In this document: positions 41,084-49,507 of the stretch, one piece after another | Numbering within the stretch: position 1 is the stretch's first letter | Layout: each line of letters begins with the position of its first letter | NCBI GenBank assembly: GCA_013416395.1 | Contig: JACCEP010000017.1 | Location: forward strand, 1-64,000 | Direction: 5' to 3' | Length of the DNA stretch: 64,000 bases | From: Alcaligenaceae bacterium | GTDB lineage: Bacteria > Pseudomonadota > Gammaproteobacteria > Burkholderiales > Burkholderiaceae_B | Position numbers and translations under genes: made by a program | The notes under the pieces: generated by a model | Seen by the model: only the letters and a program-made list of their open reading frames with translations | The model's database searches: none | What the model was told of the DNA's origin: nothing

Positions 41084-41310
41084 CATTGCCCTGTGCTGCA
41101 GCCTTTTCAAACCATTGCCTTGCTGTTGCGTAATTCTGCCGTACACCTAAGCCGTATTCATATAGTGCTCCAAGGCTGTATTGGGCATCAGCATTGTTAT
41201 GTGCAGCTGAGTCTTCATATCTCTGCTTTGCTACTGCTTAGTCCTGACGCACACCTTGGCCGTTGTAATACATAACCCCAACCTGATCGCCCTGTGCTGC
41301 ATCATAAGTT
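40978..41310 (-). pseudogene. Sel1-repeat protein pseudogene
   Basis: The minus strand encodes two Sel1-like repeats: GVMYYNGQGVRQD (then an in-frame TAA stop at about 41250), AVAKQRYEDSAAHNNADAQY, SLGALYEYGLGVRQNYATAR, QWFEKAAAQGNA. The reading then continues into repeat A and ends at 40978. Typical Sel1 proteins carry more repeats and a signal peptide; both ends are lost here. Sel1 proteins mediate protein-protein contacts. Confidence 0.7.
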
Positions 41311-41596
41311 GGCGTATCTTCTGGCTTACCATGGTTCATCGCTCTGCGCCCAGCGCGCCACCCAAGGGGCCTTTACCGATAGCGAAAGACGTGTTCTGGT
41401 TAAGATGTCCCGGAGATGGCATAACCCATTATCGTGCGACTCTTGCCTGACAGATTACCTTGTTTGCCTAGCCAGAATTGGTGGTTATCTGGCGCGTGCG
41501 CACGATCCTCCGCCAGATAATTTGGTGATATGGAGAGGAATGCGTCGGCTTGGTGATCTGGTACTTGGTGCAAAGCTTGGGAAAAGTTGTTGGTAA
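41294..41596 (+). pseudogene. IS4-family transposase C-terminal remnant
   Basis: The frame encodes CAQRATQGAFTDSERRVLVK, SLCDSCLTDYL-like text, then CLARIGGYLARAHDPPPDNL and VIWRGMRRLGDLVLGAKL, the C-terminus of IS4/IS50-type transposases (LARLGGxLxRxxDPPPG...WRGxxRLxDLV). The catalytic DDE core is missing. Confidence 0.7.
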
Positions 41597-41928
41597 TAGC
41601 AAGGTTTGCCGGAACATTACACAATTCGGTGGTGATTTGGGGTGTTGATAATTCTTTCTCGTCCCTGGAACGCTTGAAATTTTCTTCTGAAGAACTTGGT
41701 CGTCTCAACCTGTGAAGCATCCTTGTGGTGTAAATTGCGCTCCAGTTTTTACATCCGTTTGCAATTAACCTCTAACAACTCTGGCTGTCGACTGGCATTC
41801 TGCTTAGCTCGCTCGTTTCCTTGCTCGGGTACCATCTCAGGCGCTTTTTATTGGACCAATGTTATTTTGGGTAAATATTTTCAGTTATTTGCAAATCTTT
41901 CATTTCGGTTTTCGAGGTTTTGCAGCAA
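41597..41928. other. Intergenic region after the IS4 remnant
   Basis: A 332-bp stretch without a recognisable gene, noticeably AT-rich towards its right end. It may include the outer end of the IS4 element, but no inverted-repeat partner was found. Confidence 0.4.
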
Positions 41929-42729
41929 TTAAAATAATTTAAGCTCTTGATTATATTCGGGACGTAGCCCCTCTTGAATATATTTTTCGATTTCATAAGA
42001 TAAATGGGAATCTACCATTTCTGGCCCAAGAGTTTCATTAACTTGGAGAAATTTCCACGCAATTGTATTTAACGTACCTGCTGGCAGCTGTTCATTGCGT
42101 TGTCGCGCCGCTTCTCCGAACTCAGATAGAACCTTTCGATATATCGAAATTATCTCCTTATCTGTCGTGCTTTCCGTTGGTGCTACACCTTCTTGTTGGC
42201 TGGCAAGGCTTCGATATCCAGATACGATGAGCTTTTCACTCAATACTTTGGCACGATCTAGGGGTGTCTCTTCTTCCCGCATATGTGGCGCAAGGTTTTT
42301 CTCAAATCGTTCAAAAAATCGCTTTAATTCGCGTTGCGGATTAACACCCTGTAGGCTAATAAACATGTAGAGGCCAGCGTCTCTGGCGGAGATGGTGTGG
42401 ACAATGTTTTGTCCTCCAAATTCAATCACCTCTGGCAAAGCAATTTCCAACCATCCGTTCACCACTCGAATGGGATCCTCCTTTTTCATTGCTCGATCGA
42501 GTTCTTTTTTTTCCTCTTGGCTTATAACTCGCATCTTTCCCGCAAGGTGAATTGTTTGTACTAATAGACCCCTGGAAAGGGTGTGACGTCCTATATCACT
42601 TTCTGATTCATATTTTGTCAGCCAGGTGGAGAAGGGTATTAAGGTGGCTTTGTTTGATTTGTTTAAATTAACCTTGATAATTAAATAGATTATCAATATG
42701 GTAACGATAACGCCAAGTAAAAACTCCAT
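41929..42729 (-). CDS. Membrane-anchored hypothetical protein
   Basis: A 266-residue protein with a single N-terminal transmembrane helix (residues 3-21, FLLGVIVTILIIYLIIKV) and a long, charged, mainly helical cytosolic part (LSRGLLVQTIHLAGKMRVIS; EVIEFGGQNIVHTISARDAG). No family recognised. GC is clearly lower than in the chromosome to the right, consistent with acquired DNA. The ATG at 42729 has AAGAGGTTACAC upstream. It stands alone, flanked by transposase relics. Confidence 0.5.
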   Translation of the reverse strand: MEFLLGVIVTILIIYLIIKVNLNKSNKATLIPFSTWLTKYESESDIGRHTLSRGLLVQTIHLAGKMRVISQEEKKELDRAMKKEDPIRVVNGWLEIALPEVIEFGGQNIVHTISARDAGLYMFISLQGVNPQRELKRFFERFEKNLAPHMREEETPLDRAKVLSEKLIVSGYRSLASQQEGVAPTESTTDKEIISIYRKVLSEFGEAARQRNEQLPAGTLNTIAWKFLQVNETLGPEMVDSHLSYEIEKYIQEGLRPEYNQELKLF

Positions 42730-42869
42730 GTGTAACCTCTTTATGAGAGAATTAAAAAAGCAGTTCTTTTGACCTGCTCCAGAGATGTAGTCACAATCCG
42801 ATGCGGAGTTTATGGCTAAGTTAGTGTTGCGATCTGCGAATGCGCAAGGTGTCGAGTCTCATTGTAATC

Positions 42870-43170
42870 TTGATGCCATGCTTAAATAAGTACATGCGCC
42901 TCGTGCAAACTCGTGAACCAATTATCGTTTAAGTATTCGTCACGGAATGTCCCATTGAATCGCTCAATGTTGGTGATCTATGTAGGCTGCCAATTGAGTT
43001 AAGGCAAGTGTCACGCTGTCGTGATGGCGCTTCGTTCCCATCGCCAAACCAGTAAATTCAGGGTCATGATCAAGCCGCCGTCGACAAGGTAAGGGTCGGC
43101 TAAAGCCATTGCAGTCCAACATGCGTGCTACATGTTGGCTCGACAACCACGTATCAATCTCAATCGTCAT
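42870..43170 (-). pseudogene. IS3-family OrfB transposase relic, frameshifted
   Basis: The minus strand gives DHDPEFTGLAM near 43060 and, after a stop/frameshift, IERFNGTFRDEYLNDNWFTS then LHEAHVLI near 42900-42960, the DDE-E region typical of IS3/IS2-type OrfB. Several stops and a missing middle part make it inactive. Confidence 0.7.
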
Positions 43171-43197
43171 TACTTTCGACCCCTCCCCATTTTCTGT

Positions 43198-43430
43198 GGG
43201 GCCCCTACTAGGGACATCGCCAGTCTTTCAGCCTAGCAGAGCCTTCAAGCTTCCCAACCTAGTTGTGGCCCTTAAAGGCTCACACAGGACGCACATTCAG
43301 AATGTTCTCGAAAGCCGCATGAATACTAGCTTTAGGGAGGTTGCACTCAACGACAACTTGTGGCATGAGTAGGGCCGTGTTTTTATGGAATGCCGCATCA
43401 ATCATGCAAGGATTGTCCTACGGCTGTCCA
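43198..43430 (+). repeat. Direct repeat B, right copy
   Basis: Second copy of 4930-5162, same strand. It ends where the coupling-protein relic starts (about 43428). Confidence 0.7.
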
Positions 43431-43802
43431 CTGATCGAGAGACGCTGTACTCAAAGCTGCACCTCATGCTCGCCCAGGCTTTTACTCATGTCCTTGGCGG
43501 TTTGCGGGTCCGTCTTGGAGCCCCCGAGCACGGCAAGGTTACGAAAGCTCGTGCGGATGGTCTGGGCCATGGTGCGCCCGTAGATGTATTCGAGCTGCGA
43601 CGTGCTTTGCAGTCCCGCAACAATGCGCAGGCCATTTTTGCGGCCCTTGGTTAGCCCTGCCTCCAGGGAGGGCAGAGCATCTAAGCTCGCCAGCTCGTCA
43701 ATCAACATCCACCAACGCCGGTCCCGGTCTTCGGGCATGGACGGCACCGCCGTGATGAACACATCGGCCCAGGCCGACACAAGCGGCTTCATCGCGCGGG
43801 GC
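43428..43802 (-). pseudogene. Relic of a second coupling-protein gene (internal fragment)
   Basis: 375 bp match 10819-11195 of the intact coupling-protein gene at over 90% identity by eye, encoding AMKPLVSAWADVFITAV, RRWWMLIDELASLDALPSLE and GLQSTSQLEYIYGRTMAQTI. Both ends are cut; on the transcribed strand its upstream end is fused to the TrbM relic. Confidence 0.9.
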
Positions 43803-44103
43803 ATGTCTTGGGTAGTATTCAACGAGGGAGTACGGATAGCGGTAGGAGGTTGCCGCATACGTGGTATTTAGGTATTCGGCATCGCATTTACTTGCACCTC
43901 GGGCGATGGCATCTAGGCGTGATCCCATTCCTACCGCCGTTTCGGCTGGGCACATTCCGAGAAAGGCACGACGCGCATTAACCGTAGCGCTCCAGTCCAG
44001 CGCTCCTTTATAGTACTTGCGTATATCAAAGTATCGGTTCAGGGAGGCGGAGCACTGACCAGGGCGCACGCCACTGGATAAGCACAAAATGGCTTCGCAG
44101 GCT
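43803..44103 (-). pseudogene. Relic of a second trbM gene, fused to the coupling-protein relic
   Basis: About 300 bp match 27784-28073 of the intact trbM at roughly 93% identity, encoding CLSSGVRPGQCSASLNRYFD and CDAEYLNTTYAATSYRYPYS. At 43803 the reading jumps from trbM (…SLVEYYP) into the coupling-protein sequence. In the intact plasmid these genes are about 16 kb apart in the same order and strand, so a simple internal deletion made this junction. Confidence 0.9.
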
Positions 44104-44484
44104 ACCGGATCAAATGGGCATGATTTCCAGCTCTTTCTACTTGTGACATAGTCGATGGCGCTTTTGCCCGGAAGTAGTTGTGGTATGAGATGTGGCCGGA
44201 GCTGCGGGGGGAGTGTACTGAGGGGGCTGGCGAGGCGTGTTGAACCGAGCGCGAAGACAGATTACTATTCACCCAAGTCAAGACTACGTACAAGCGAGTG
44301 CAAAAAACGTAGTGCCGCCCGAAATCGGGTCCCACTTGGAGTGGGAGTTCTACTCAAGTAGCTAGAGAGCCTCGCATGCAGCGGCTGCCATTGGCAGCCG
44401 TTTGTTTTTGTGGTCTGGTTTTAAGGTCGAATGCCGCCCCTCGTAAGCAGCCTTAAGAAGCACATTGAAATTGACCTTCTTTGC
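44104..44484. other. Intergenic region with a strong terminator
   Basis: No intact gene. Positions 44382-44400 form CGGCTGCCA-T-TGGCAGCCG followed by TTTGTTTTTG, a rho-independent terminator for plus-strand transcription, although no plus-strand gene precedes it; it may be a remnant of a lost RNA or protein gene. Confidence 0.5.
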
Positions 44485-44988
44485 TTATTTTTGCCGTTTG
44501 GTCAAGCCGTTGGCCAGGCAATAGGCAGATTGGACCCGAAGGATCAGGCGCCTTCGACGGTTTTGATCTTTTTTCGCATCAAAGAAAGCAGCATAGTTCA
44601 ACTCTGAGCTATCCTCGTTTTTTACTTCGACAGTCATAAAATTCCGACTGCTTTCATTGGCTACAACGATACGCCGCTGATCGAGAGTTAATAGTATGGA
44701 CTTCAATAAGCGGCAGGAAAGTTCATACCTGACTTTGTCTAGAACTCGTTCTTCACGGCCATCATGATAGATTTCTTCTGCGGGAATCTCTGATCGCTGA
44801 CGTGTGTCCCAACGGAAACTATGGGTAAAACAATGGCTAGAAAAAATGACGAGTACATTGACCTCAAAACCCACATCTCTTTTAAAAGTAAACGCGTCCA
44901 GATGGGAGAGATCCCACTCCGCGTCTTCGCAACTAGCATTTCCACCGTTGCCATCTCCCTTGAGCATCGCGTCTAGTTTTTTTCTCAA
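44485..44988 (-). CDS. Hypothetical protein among plasmid relics
   Basis: A 167-residue soluble protein with no recognised family (HLDAFTFKRDVGFEVNVLVI, FSSHCFTHSFRWDTRQR, YELSCRLLKSILLTLDQRRI). The reading starts with TTG at 44988; ATG at 44965-44967 is an alternative seven codons in. The C-terminus is strongly basic (KKDQNRRRRLILRVQ). Low GC and isolation among relics suggest mobile origin. The pattern of short strands with a conserved SSHCFTH segment could be a small enzyme or toxin, but I cannot support that. Confidence 0.4.
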   Translation of the reverse strand: MRKKLDAMLKGDGNGGNASCEDAEWDLSHLDAFTFKRDVGFEVNVLVIFSSHCFTHSFRWDTRQRSEIPAEEIYHDGREERVLDKVRYELSCRLLKSILLTLDQRRIVVANESSRNFMTVEVKNEDSSELNYAAFFDAKKDQNRRRRLILRVQSAYCLANGLTKRQK

Positions 44989-45152
44989 TTCCGCTTGAGA
45001 TCAAAAAACGGCAGTACCTCAACTCCGGGCGGTTACACAGAATTGTTTACACCCCCATAACCGAACCTCAAAAGTACATGTAATTGTCATCTCGCCAGGC
45101 TGCACCGTGTCAGTCACAGCATTCTGGATTTACAAAAAAAAGGAATATTTCA

Positions 45153-45800
45153 ATGGATATCGCTTTCGCCACAAAATTCCTGGGCGCGTTGTTCGCCATC
45201 ATGAATCCTTTTATCAATCTTCCTATTTTTCTGTCTATGACGGCCGACAAAACTGTCGCCGAGCAGCGTAGTCTGGCGATGAAAATACTGATCTATACCA
45301 CAGTCATGTGTGTCGTCATTTCGCTGGCGGGCAGCTACATTATTGGTTTCTTCGGCGTCACTATCAATTCCTTTCGCGTAGCCGGCGGCCTTGTGCTTCT
45401 AGGGATTGCATTCTCCATGCTTAATGGCCATCCAATCACGTCTCATGAGCGAGGCGAGCATGAGAAGCGTGCGGATGGTGTTGCAAATGGCGAGGATGAT
45501 GACGGTTTTGCGTTCTATCCGATGACCTTTCCGATGATAGTCGGCCCGGGAACCATCGCTACTTTGATTATTTATGCGGCGCAAGCACGTGAACAGGCTC
45601 AATATATATCGTTCGGCATCGTACTTTTGGCGGTGCTGGTCGCGCTGTTTGTCGTTCTGTTCTTTTCCTCGTCAATTGGCAGGCTTCTCTCGGTCAAGAT
45701 GAGGGTCGTCATGACTCGACTCATGGGAATGATCCTGGCGGCCATAGCAATCGAGATGGTATTTGGCGGTGCCAAAGCAATGTTACCGGGCCTCGGGTGA
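45153..45800 (+). CDS. marC: MarC-family integral membrane protein
   Basis: A 215-residue protein with six predicted transmembrane helices and MarC family features: FLGALFAIMNPFINLPIFLS at the N-terminus, then SFRVAGGLVLLGIAFSMLNG and FYPMTFPMIVGPGTIATLII. Despite the name, MarC proteins have no proven role in antibiotic resistance; they are probably small-molecule transporters. The ATG at 45153 follows AAAAGGAATATTTCA and is preferred over an upstream in-frame start. It is intact and chromosome-like, although it lies between two plasmid relics. Confidence 0.9.
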   Translation: MDIAFATKFLGALFAIMNPFINLPIFLSMTADKTVAEQRSLAMKILIYTTVMCVVISLAGSYIIGFFGVTINSFRVAGGLVLLGIAFSMLNGHPITSHERGEHEKRADGVANGEDDDGFAFYPMTFPMIVGPGTIATLIIYAAQAREQAQYISFGIVLLAVLVALFVVLFFSSSIGRLLSVKMRVVMTRLMGMILAAIAIEMVFGGAKAMLPGLG

Positions 45801-45848
45801 GGCTTGTCGGTGGGGCGCTTAGTGCGCGGGTAAATCTCCAGTAATTAC

Positions 45849-45913
45849 CCATCACGATAAGCGTTTGGGCCTGATCGGCCCGCGACAATGCCACATACTG
45901 TCGGGCAATGCCA
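45849..45913 (-). pseudogene. Relic of a second MobF relaxase gene
   Basis: CACGATAAGCGTTTGGGCCT and about 45 further bases match 8442-8500 of the relaxase gene, encoding YVALSRADQAQTLIV on the minus strand. Nothing else of the relaxase is left here. Confidence 0.85.
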
Positions 45914-45947
45914 GTGCCTCGCGGCAATAGTCTCGAGCAGATATTGG

Positions 45948-46118
45948 CTATTTGAAAAGATCGTCCAATCCATCTCGTTGCTGAACTTGGGGCTGCGTTT
46001 TATTCACTTCGATAACTTCTTGATCTGGCGTAGACGATGTGTCGAGCCTCGGCCACTTGTCGGGTGCATGTTTAAGGTCGGGCTCCGCCAGGTCAATTTT
46101 CACTCGTACTGTTTTCAT
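45948..46118 (-). pseudogene. Diverged/truncated copy of the XRE regulator N-terminus
   Basis: A 56-codon frame MKTVRVKIDLAEPDLKHAPD ending DGLDDLFK. It parallels the start of the XRE regulator at 29825 (MKTIRVQIDPTDP), and the DNA upstream (CTCACGTTGACTGGCCTTCC against CTCACATTGACTGGCCTTCC) is also shared, but the helix-turn-helix is absent. Confidence 0.65.
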
Positions 46119-46227
46119 AGTAGAAGACCTCACGTTGACTGGCCTTCCAGGCCAAAAGGGCATTCAAATCTCATGGGGCAAGATATAGCGCCTCTGTTGC
46201 AGGAATTAGCGTTTCATTGACGGATGT

Positions 46228-46438
46228 TTAAACATGCTCCAACGGCTGTATCTCTTTGAGAATGCGCTGGACGACCTGCTTATCGACTGATTTCAGATCA
46301 TAGCCCTGCTGCAGGTTCAGCCATGAATTTGCGTCACCGCCAAAGAACGCCGCTAGCCGCAGTGCCGTGTCCGGTGTAATGCCACGACGCTCTCGTACGA
46401 TTTCGTTCATACGAGTCGCCGGCACGTGTAGATACTTG
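46228..46438 (-). pseudogene. Relic of a second higA (C-terminal two thirds)
   Basis: Encodes PATRMNEIVRERRGITPDTA, LRLAAFFGGDANSWLNLQQG and KSVDKQVVQRILKEIQPLEH, over 90% identical at DNA level to 29937-30130. The first 35 codons are missing. Confidence 0.9.
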
Positions 46439-46444
46439 GACGAG

Positions 46445-46500
46445 ACATTGTCTGCAGGCCTGCAACGCGAGCAATGCGCTTGCCCTCATGAAGCTTTGGA
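46445..46500 (-). pseudogene. Relic of a second higB (N-terminal scrap)
   Basis: The minus strand reads LHEGKRIARVAGLQ, the counterpart of LYEGKRVARFASLQ in the intact HigB. It abuts the higA relic directly, so about 0.3 kb containing the end of higB and the start of higA was deleted. Confidence 0.7.
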
Positions 46501-46716
46501 CATCCTCACGTTGTACCAATACCTGCTTGAATCCCGGATTGACATCAGACAAGTAAGACTATGTAATGAAGCTAGTTTCCATGGGTCATTGCTTTTGATA
46601 CCCAGGCCCGCACGAGACTGTTTCATAAGTACCCCATCCGGGTGCCAGACTCCAATGCGTGCGAGCTTTTCGCGTTTGCCTGCCATCCAGTCAGTCAACA
46701 GAAAGGAGACAACTAC

Positions 46717-48066
46717 ATGTCTGATCGAATCCCTTCCGCACAATCACGCCGTCATTTTCTGCAGTCCGTCGGGGCCGCTGGCGGCGTCGCAGTGCTCGGC
46801 GGCGTGCTTCCGCTGCACCGTGCACTGGCTGCGGGCGCCCCGCCGGCCATCATCTTGGGGCAGATTGCACCCATGACAGGCTCTGCTGCCGAATTTGGCC
46901 CGTACTATCGCGACGCCGTCCAGCTCGCCGTGGACCAGATCAATATGGCGGCCAAAGAAGTGTTTGGCGGTCCCATTATCGCCAAGCACCTGACGGCCGA
47001 TAGTGCCACCTTGCCCACCGTGGGCGTTCAAGCTGCCCGCCAGATGATCGACACCCAGAAGACACCCGTCATCATCAATGGTTGGTCCAGCGGGGTGACA
47101 GTGGCTGTTGCAACGTCTGCCACCATTCCTGCCGGCGTTCTGCAAATCGGCAACGGCACCACGTCGCCGCTGGTAACGGTATTGCCGGCTGACGCCAAAG
47201 CCGACCTGCTGTTTCGCACCAGTGCTTCGGACGCAATGCAGGGTGTCGTGGCGGCCCAGTTCGTCAATGGCGAATTCGACCCGAACTACAAGTTCAAGCG
47301 TGTTTCCACCATTTACATCAACAACCCTTACGGGCAGGGTCTGTCCAACGCGTTTACCAATGCCTTCAAGAAGCGCGGCGGCACGGTTCTGGCCGAAGTG
47401 CCCCACCCCGAAGAAGTGCAGCCTACCTACAAATCCATGCTGTCCCAGGCCTTGAAGGACAAGCCTGACCTGCTCCTCATCGTTAGCTATCCGGCGCACA
47501 CCATTGCCATCTGCAAAGAATCCCGCGATAGCTTCAATTTCACCAATTGGCAATTTACCGACGGCAACGCCAGCATCGACATCATCAAGGAGGTCGGTGA
47601 GAAGGACATGGACGGACGCTACGGTACCGCGCCTGGCGAAGACACGAGCACCCAGTCGTACAAGGACTTCTCCAAGAACTTCTTGTCGACATACAAATAT
47701 GATCATTTCCCGCCGTTCACCACCTGCTCTTATGATGCAGGCATGGTTGCGGGGCTGGCCATGGCCGCTGTGGTCGCTGCGGGCGCAACCGACGCGTCGA
47801 AAATCACGGGCACGGTACTGCGCGACCAGCTGCGCAAGGTCGCCAACCCTCCGGGCGAAATGATCGATGGTGGTGACCAGGCTCGAGTCACCGAGATGCT
47901 GAAGGCCCTGAAAGCCGGAAAGGAAATTAACTACAACGGGGCAGCTGGCCCCTGCGATTTTGACAAGAACGGCGATGTCATCACGCCGGTCAATATCTGG
48001 AAGTACTCGGGTGACAAAATCGAGACCGTGAAGATGATCCCTGCCAAGGACATCCCGGAAGCATAA
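46717..48066 (+). CDS. livK: Branched-chain amino-acid-type ABC transporter, substrate-binding protein
   Basis: A 449-residue periplasmic binding protein of the LivJ/LivK (type I, Peripla_BP_6) fold. The N-terminus has a Tat-like signal (SRRHFLQSVGAAGG) and cleavage near ALAAGAP. The mature protein shows AIILGQIAPMTGSAAEFGPY, then KTPVIINGWSSGVTVAVATS and LLIVSYPAHTIAICKESRDS. The ligand may be a branched-chain amino acid or another carboxylate; the longer-than-usual length argues against a standard LivK. ATG at 46717 follows AAAGGAGAC. It is convergent with the permease/ATPase genes to its right. Confidence 0.9.
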   Translation: MSDRIPSAQSRRHFLQSVGAAGGVAVLGGVLPLHRALAAGAPPAIILGQIAPMTGSAAEFGPYYRDAVQLAVDQINMAAKEVFGGPIIAKHLTADSATLPTVGVQAARQMIDTQKTPVIINGWSSGVTVAVATSATIPAGVLQIGNGTTSPLVTVLPADAKADLLFRTSASDAMQGVVAAQFVNGEFDPNYKFKRVSTIYINNPYGQGLSNAFTNAFKKRGGTVLAEVPHPEEVQPTYKSMLSQALKDKPDLLLIVSYPAHTIAICKESRDSFNFTNWQFTDGNASIDIIKEVGEKDMDGRYGTAPGEDTSTQSYKDFSKNFLSTYKYDHFPPFTTCSYDAGMVAGLAMAAVVAAGATDASKITGTVLRDQLRKVANPPGEMIDGGDQARVTEMLKALKAGKEINYNGAAGPCDFDKNGDVITPVNIWKYSGDKIETVKMIPAKDIPEA

Positions 48067-48084
48067 TCGTTGTTTTCTGCATTG

Positions 48085-48111
48085 AAAAAGGCCATGCAAA
48101 TGGCCTTTTTT
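48085..48111. terminator. Rho-independent terminator after livK
   Basis: AAAAAGGCCAT-GCAA-ATGGCCTTTTTT: a symmetric hairpin with A- and T-runs, able to stop transcription from livK on the plus strand. Confidence 0.9.
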
Positions 48112-48289
48112 CATACACCTCAAGTTCCAGCCTACACCTGCGCTTTAGTTTGTATACGTTTCGGCTCGTGTCTGTGCTTTGATCCCCCTCCACGTTCCAG
48201 CCTGCGCCTGCACTTCAGTCTACATATATACGTTCCGGCCCGTGTCTGTATGAACGGCCAGGCCCGGGGGGGCGTGGCCGTACACAGGT

Positions 48290-49495
48290 TTAATCTTCGG
48301 GCACGTCTTTCAAGAAGCGGGACACGCGCTTTTTCTCGGGCAGGATGCCCTGTGGGCGATACAGCACGATGATGGCAAGCAGCAGCCCCACAAAAGCCCA
48401 GCGCAAAAAGGACATGCGCGAAGCCACATCGGGCGCGACGCCCTGCAGGGCGGTCTGCAGGTAATCAGTGACAAAACCCGTGCCGCTCCAGACGGCCCAG
48501 ATAACGAAGGCCCCCAAGATGGCGCCTTTGTTGTTGCCACTTCCGCCCAGCATGAGCATCACCCAGACCAGAAAGGTCGCAAACAGCGGCTTGAAGTGGC
48601 TGTAGTCTATGGTGACCATGTAGGGCGCATACAGGGCTCCGGCCACGCCCATGACGACGGTACCGAGCACAAAGGACTGCACGCGCAGCGATTTAACATG
48701 CTTGCCATTCATGGCAGCGGAGTCTTCTTCGTCACGTACCGCGCGCAAAGCCCGCCCCCACGGCGAGCGCACCATGGACTCAAGAACCATGTACACCACG
48801 GCCAGGCTGACGGTCACGATGACAAGATACAAATAGCTGTAGTCGCCGGGCTGCATAATCGAGAGCACACGGTTCAGCCCGTCGGGCAACCAACTGCAGC
48901 CGCCGCTGTCAAACACGCAAGACAGGGGCTGGGGGATGCCGGACAGCGGTTGTGGCCCGTTGGCCAGCCAGCGTTCATTCTGAAAGATGAGTCGAATGAT
49001 CTCTGCGATCCCCAGCGTAGCAATGGCCAGGAAGTCAGCACGCAGATGCAGGATGGGCTGCGCGATCAGGTAGCCCAACAGGCCCGCCAAGATGCCTGCG
49101 GCCACGACGCCCACCAAAAAGGGCGCATTCAGGCCGAACCACTGCTGGGCATACGCCGCCATCACGCCTGAGGGTGGAGAGGTGACGAAAAGCGCCATCG
49201 TGAAGGCGCCCATGGCAAAGAAGCCGGCGATCCCGAAGTTCAGGTGCCCGTTGTACCCCCATTGGGCATTCAGGCCCAGCGACAGGATGGAGTAGATGGT
49301 CGCCATGATGGAGAAAGACACCAGGTAATCCATGGCGCCTGGCGCCCAGGCCGCAATGCCGAAGGCCAGCACGCAGCCCAGGGCGACCGCTGCCGGTAAA
49401 CGCGCAAACCAGCGCCAGCGGGAAAACAGCAGACATCCCAATAGAGTGGCTGGAACCAGCAGGAAACAGGCCTTGAGCACATGCAATGAGTCCAT
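48290..49495 (-). CDS. livM: Branched-chain amino-acid-type ABC transporter permease LivM
   Basis: A 401-residue permease with about ten transmembrane segments. The LivM signature is visible: ILSLGLNAQWGYNGHLNFGI, LGIAEIIRLIFQNERWLANG, and LESMVRSPWGRALRAVRDEE with the EAA-type loop that contacts the ATPase, then KSLRVQSFVLGTVVMGVAGA. It forms the translocation channel with LivH. The ATG at 49493-49495 lies 12 bp after the livH stop. It is the last gene of the livG-livF-livH-livM set. Confidence 0.92.
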   Translation of the reverse strand: MDSLHVLKACFLLVPATLLGCLLFSRWRWFARLPAAVALGCVLAFGIAAWAPGAMDYLVSFSIMATIYSILSLGLNAQWGYNGHLNFGIAGFFAMGAFTMALFVTSPPSGVMAAYAQQWFGLNAPFLVGVVAAGILAGLLGYLIAQPILHLRADFLAIATLGIAEIIRLIFQNERWLANGPQPLSGIPQPLSCVFDSGGCSWLPDGLNRVLSIMQPGDYSYLYLVIVTVSLAVVYMVLESMVRSPWGRALRAVRDEEDSAAMNGKHVKSLRVQSFVLGTVVMGVAGALYAPYMVTIDYSHFKPLFATFLVWVMLMLGGSGNNKGAILGAFVIWAVWSGTGFVTDYLQTALQGVAPDVASRMSFLRWAFVGLLLAIIVLYRPQGILPEKKRVSRFLKDVPED

Positions 49496-49507
49496 GGCGC
49501 ATAGCTC

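Noticed and set aside
46744-48123. A 459-codon open frame on the minus strand opposite livK
   Set aside because: It mirrors the coding strand of a well-conserved binding protein, has no ribosome site and no family features; it is a GC-driven shadow.
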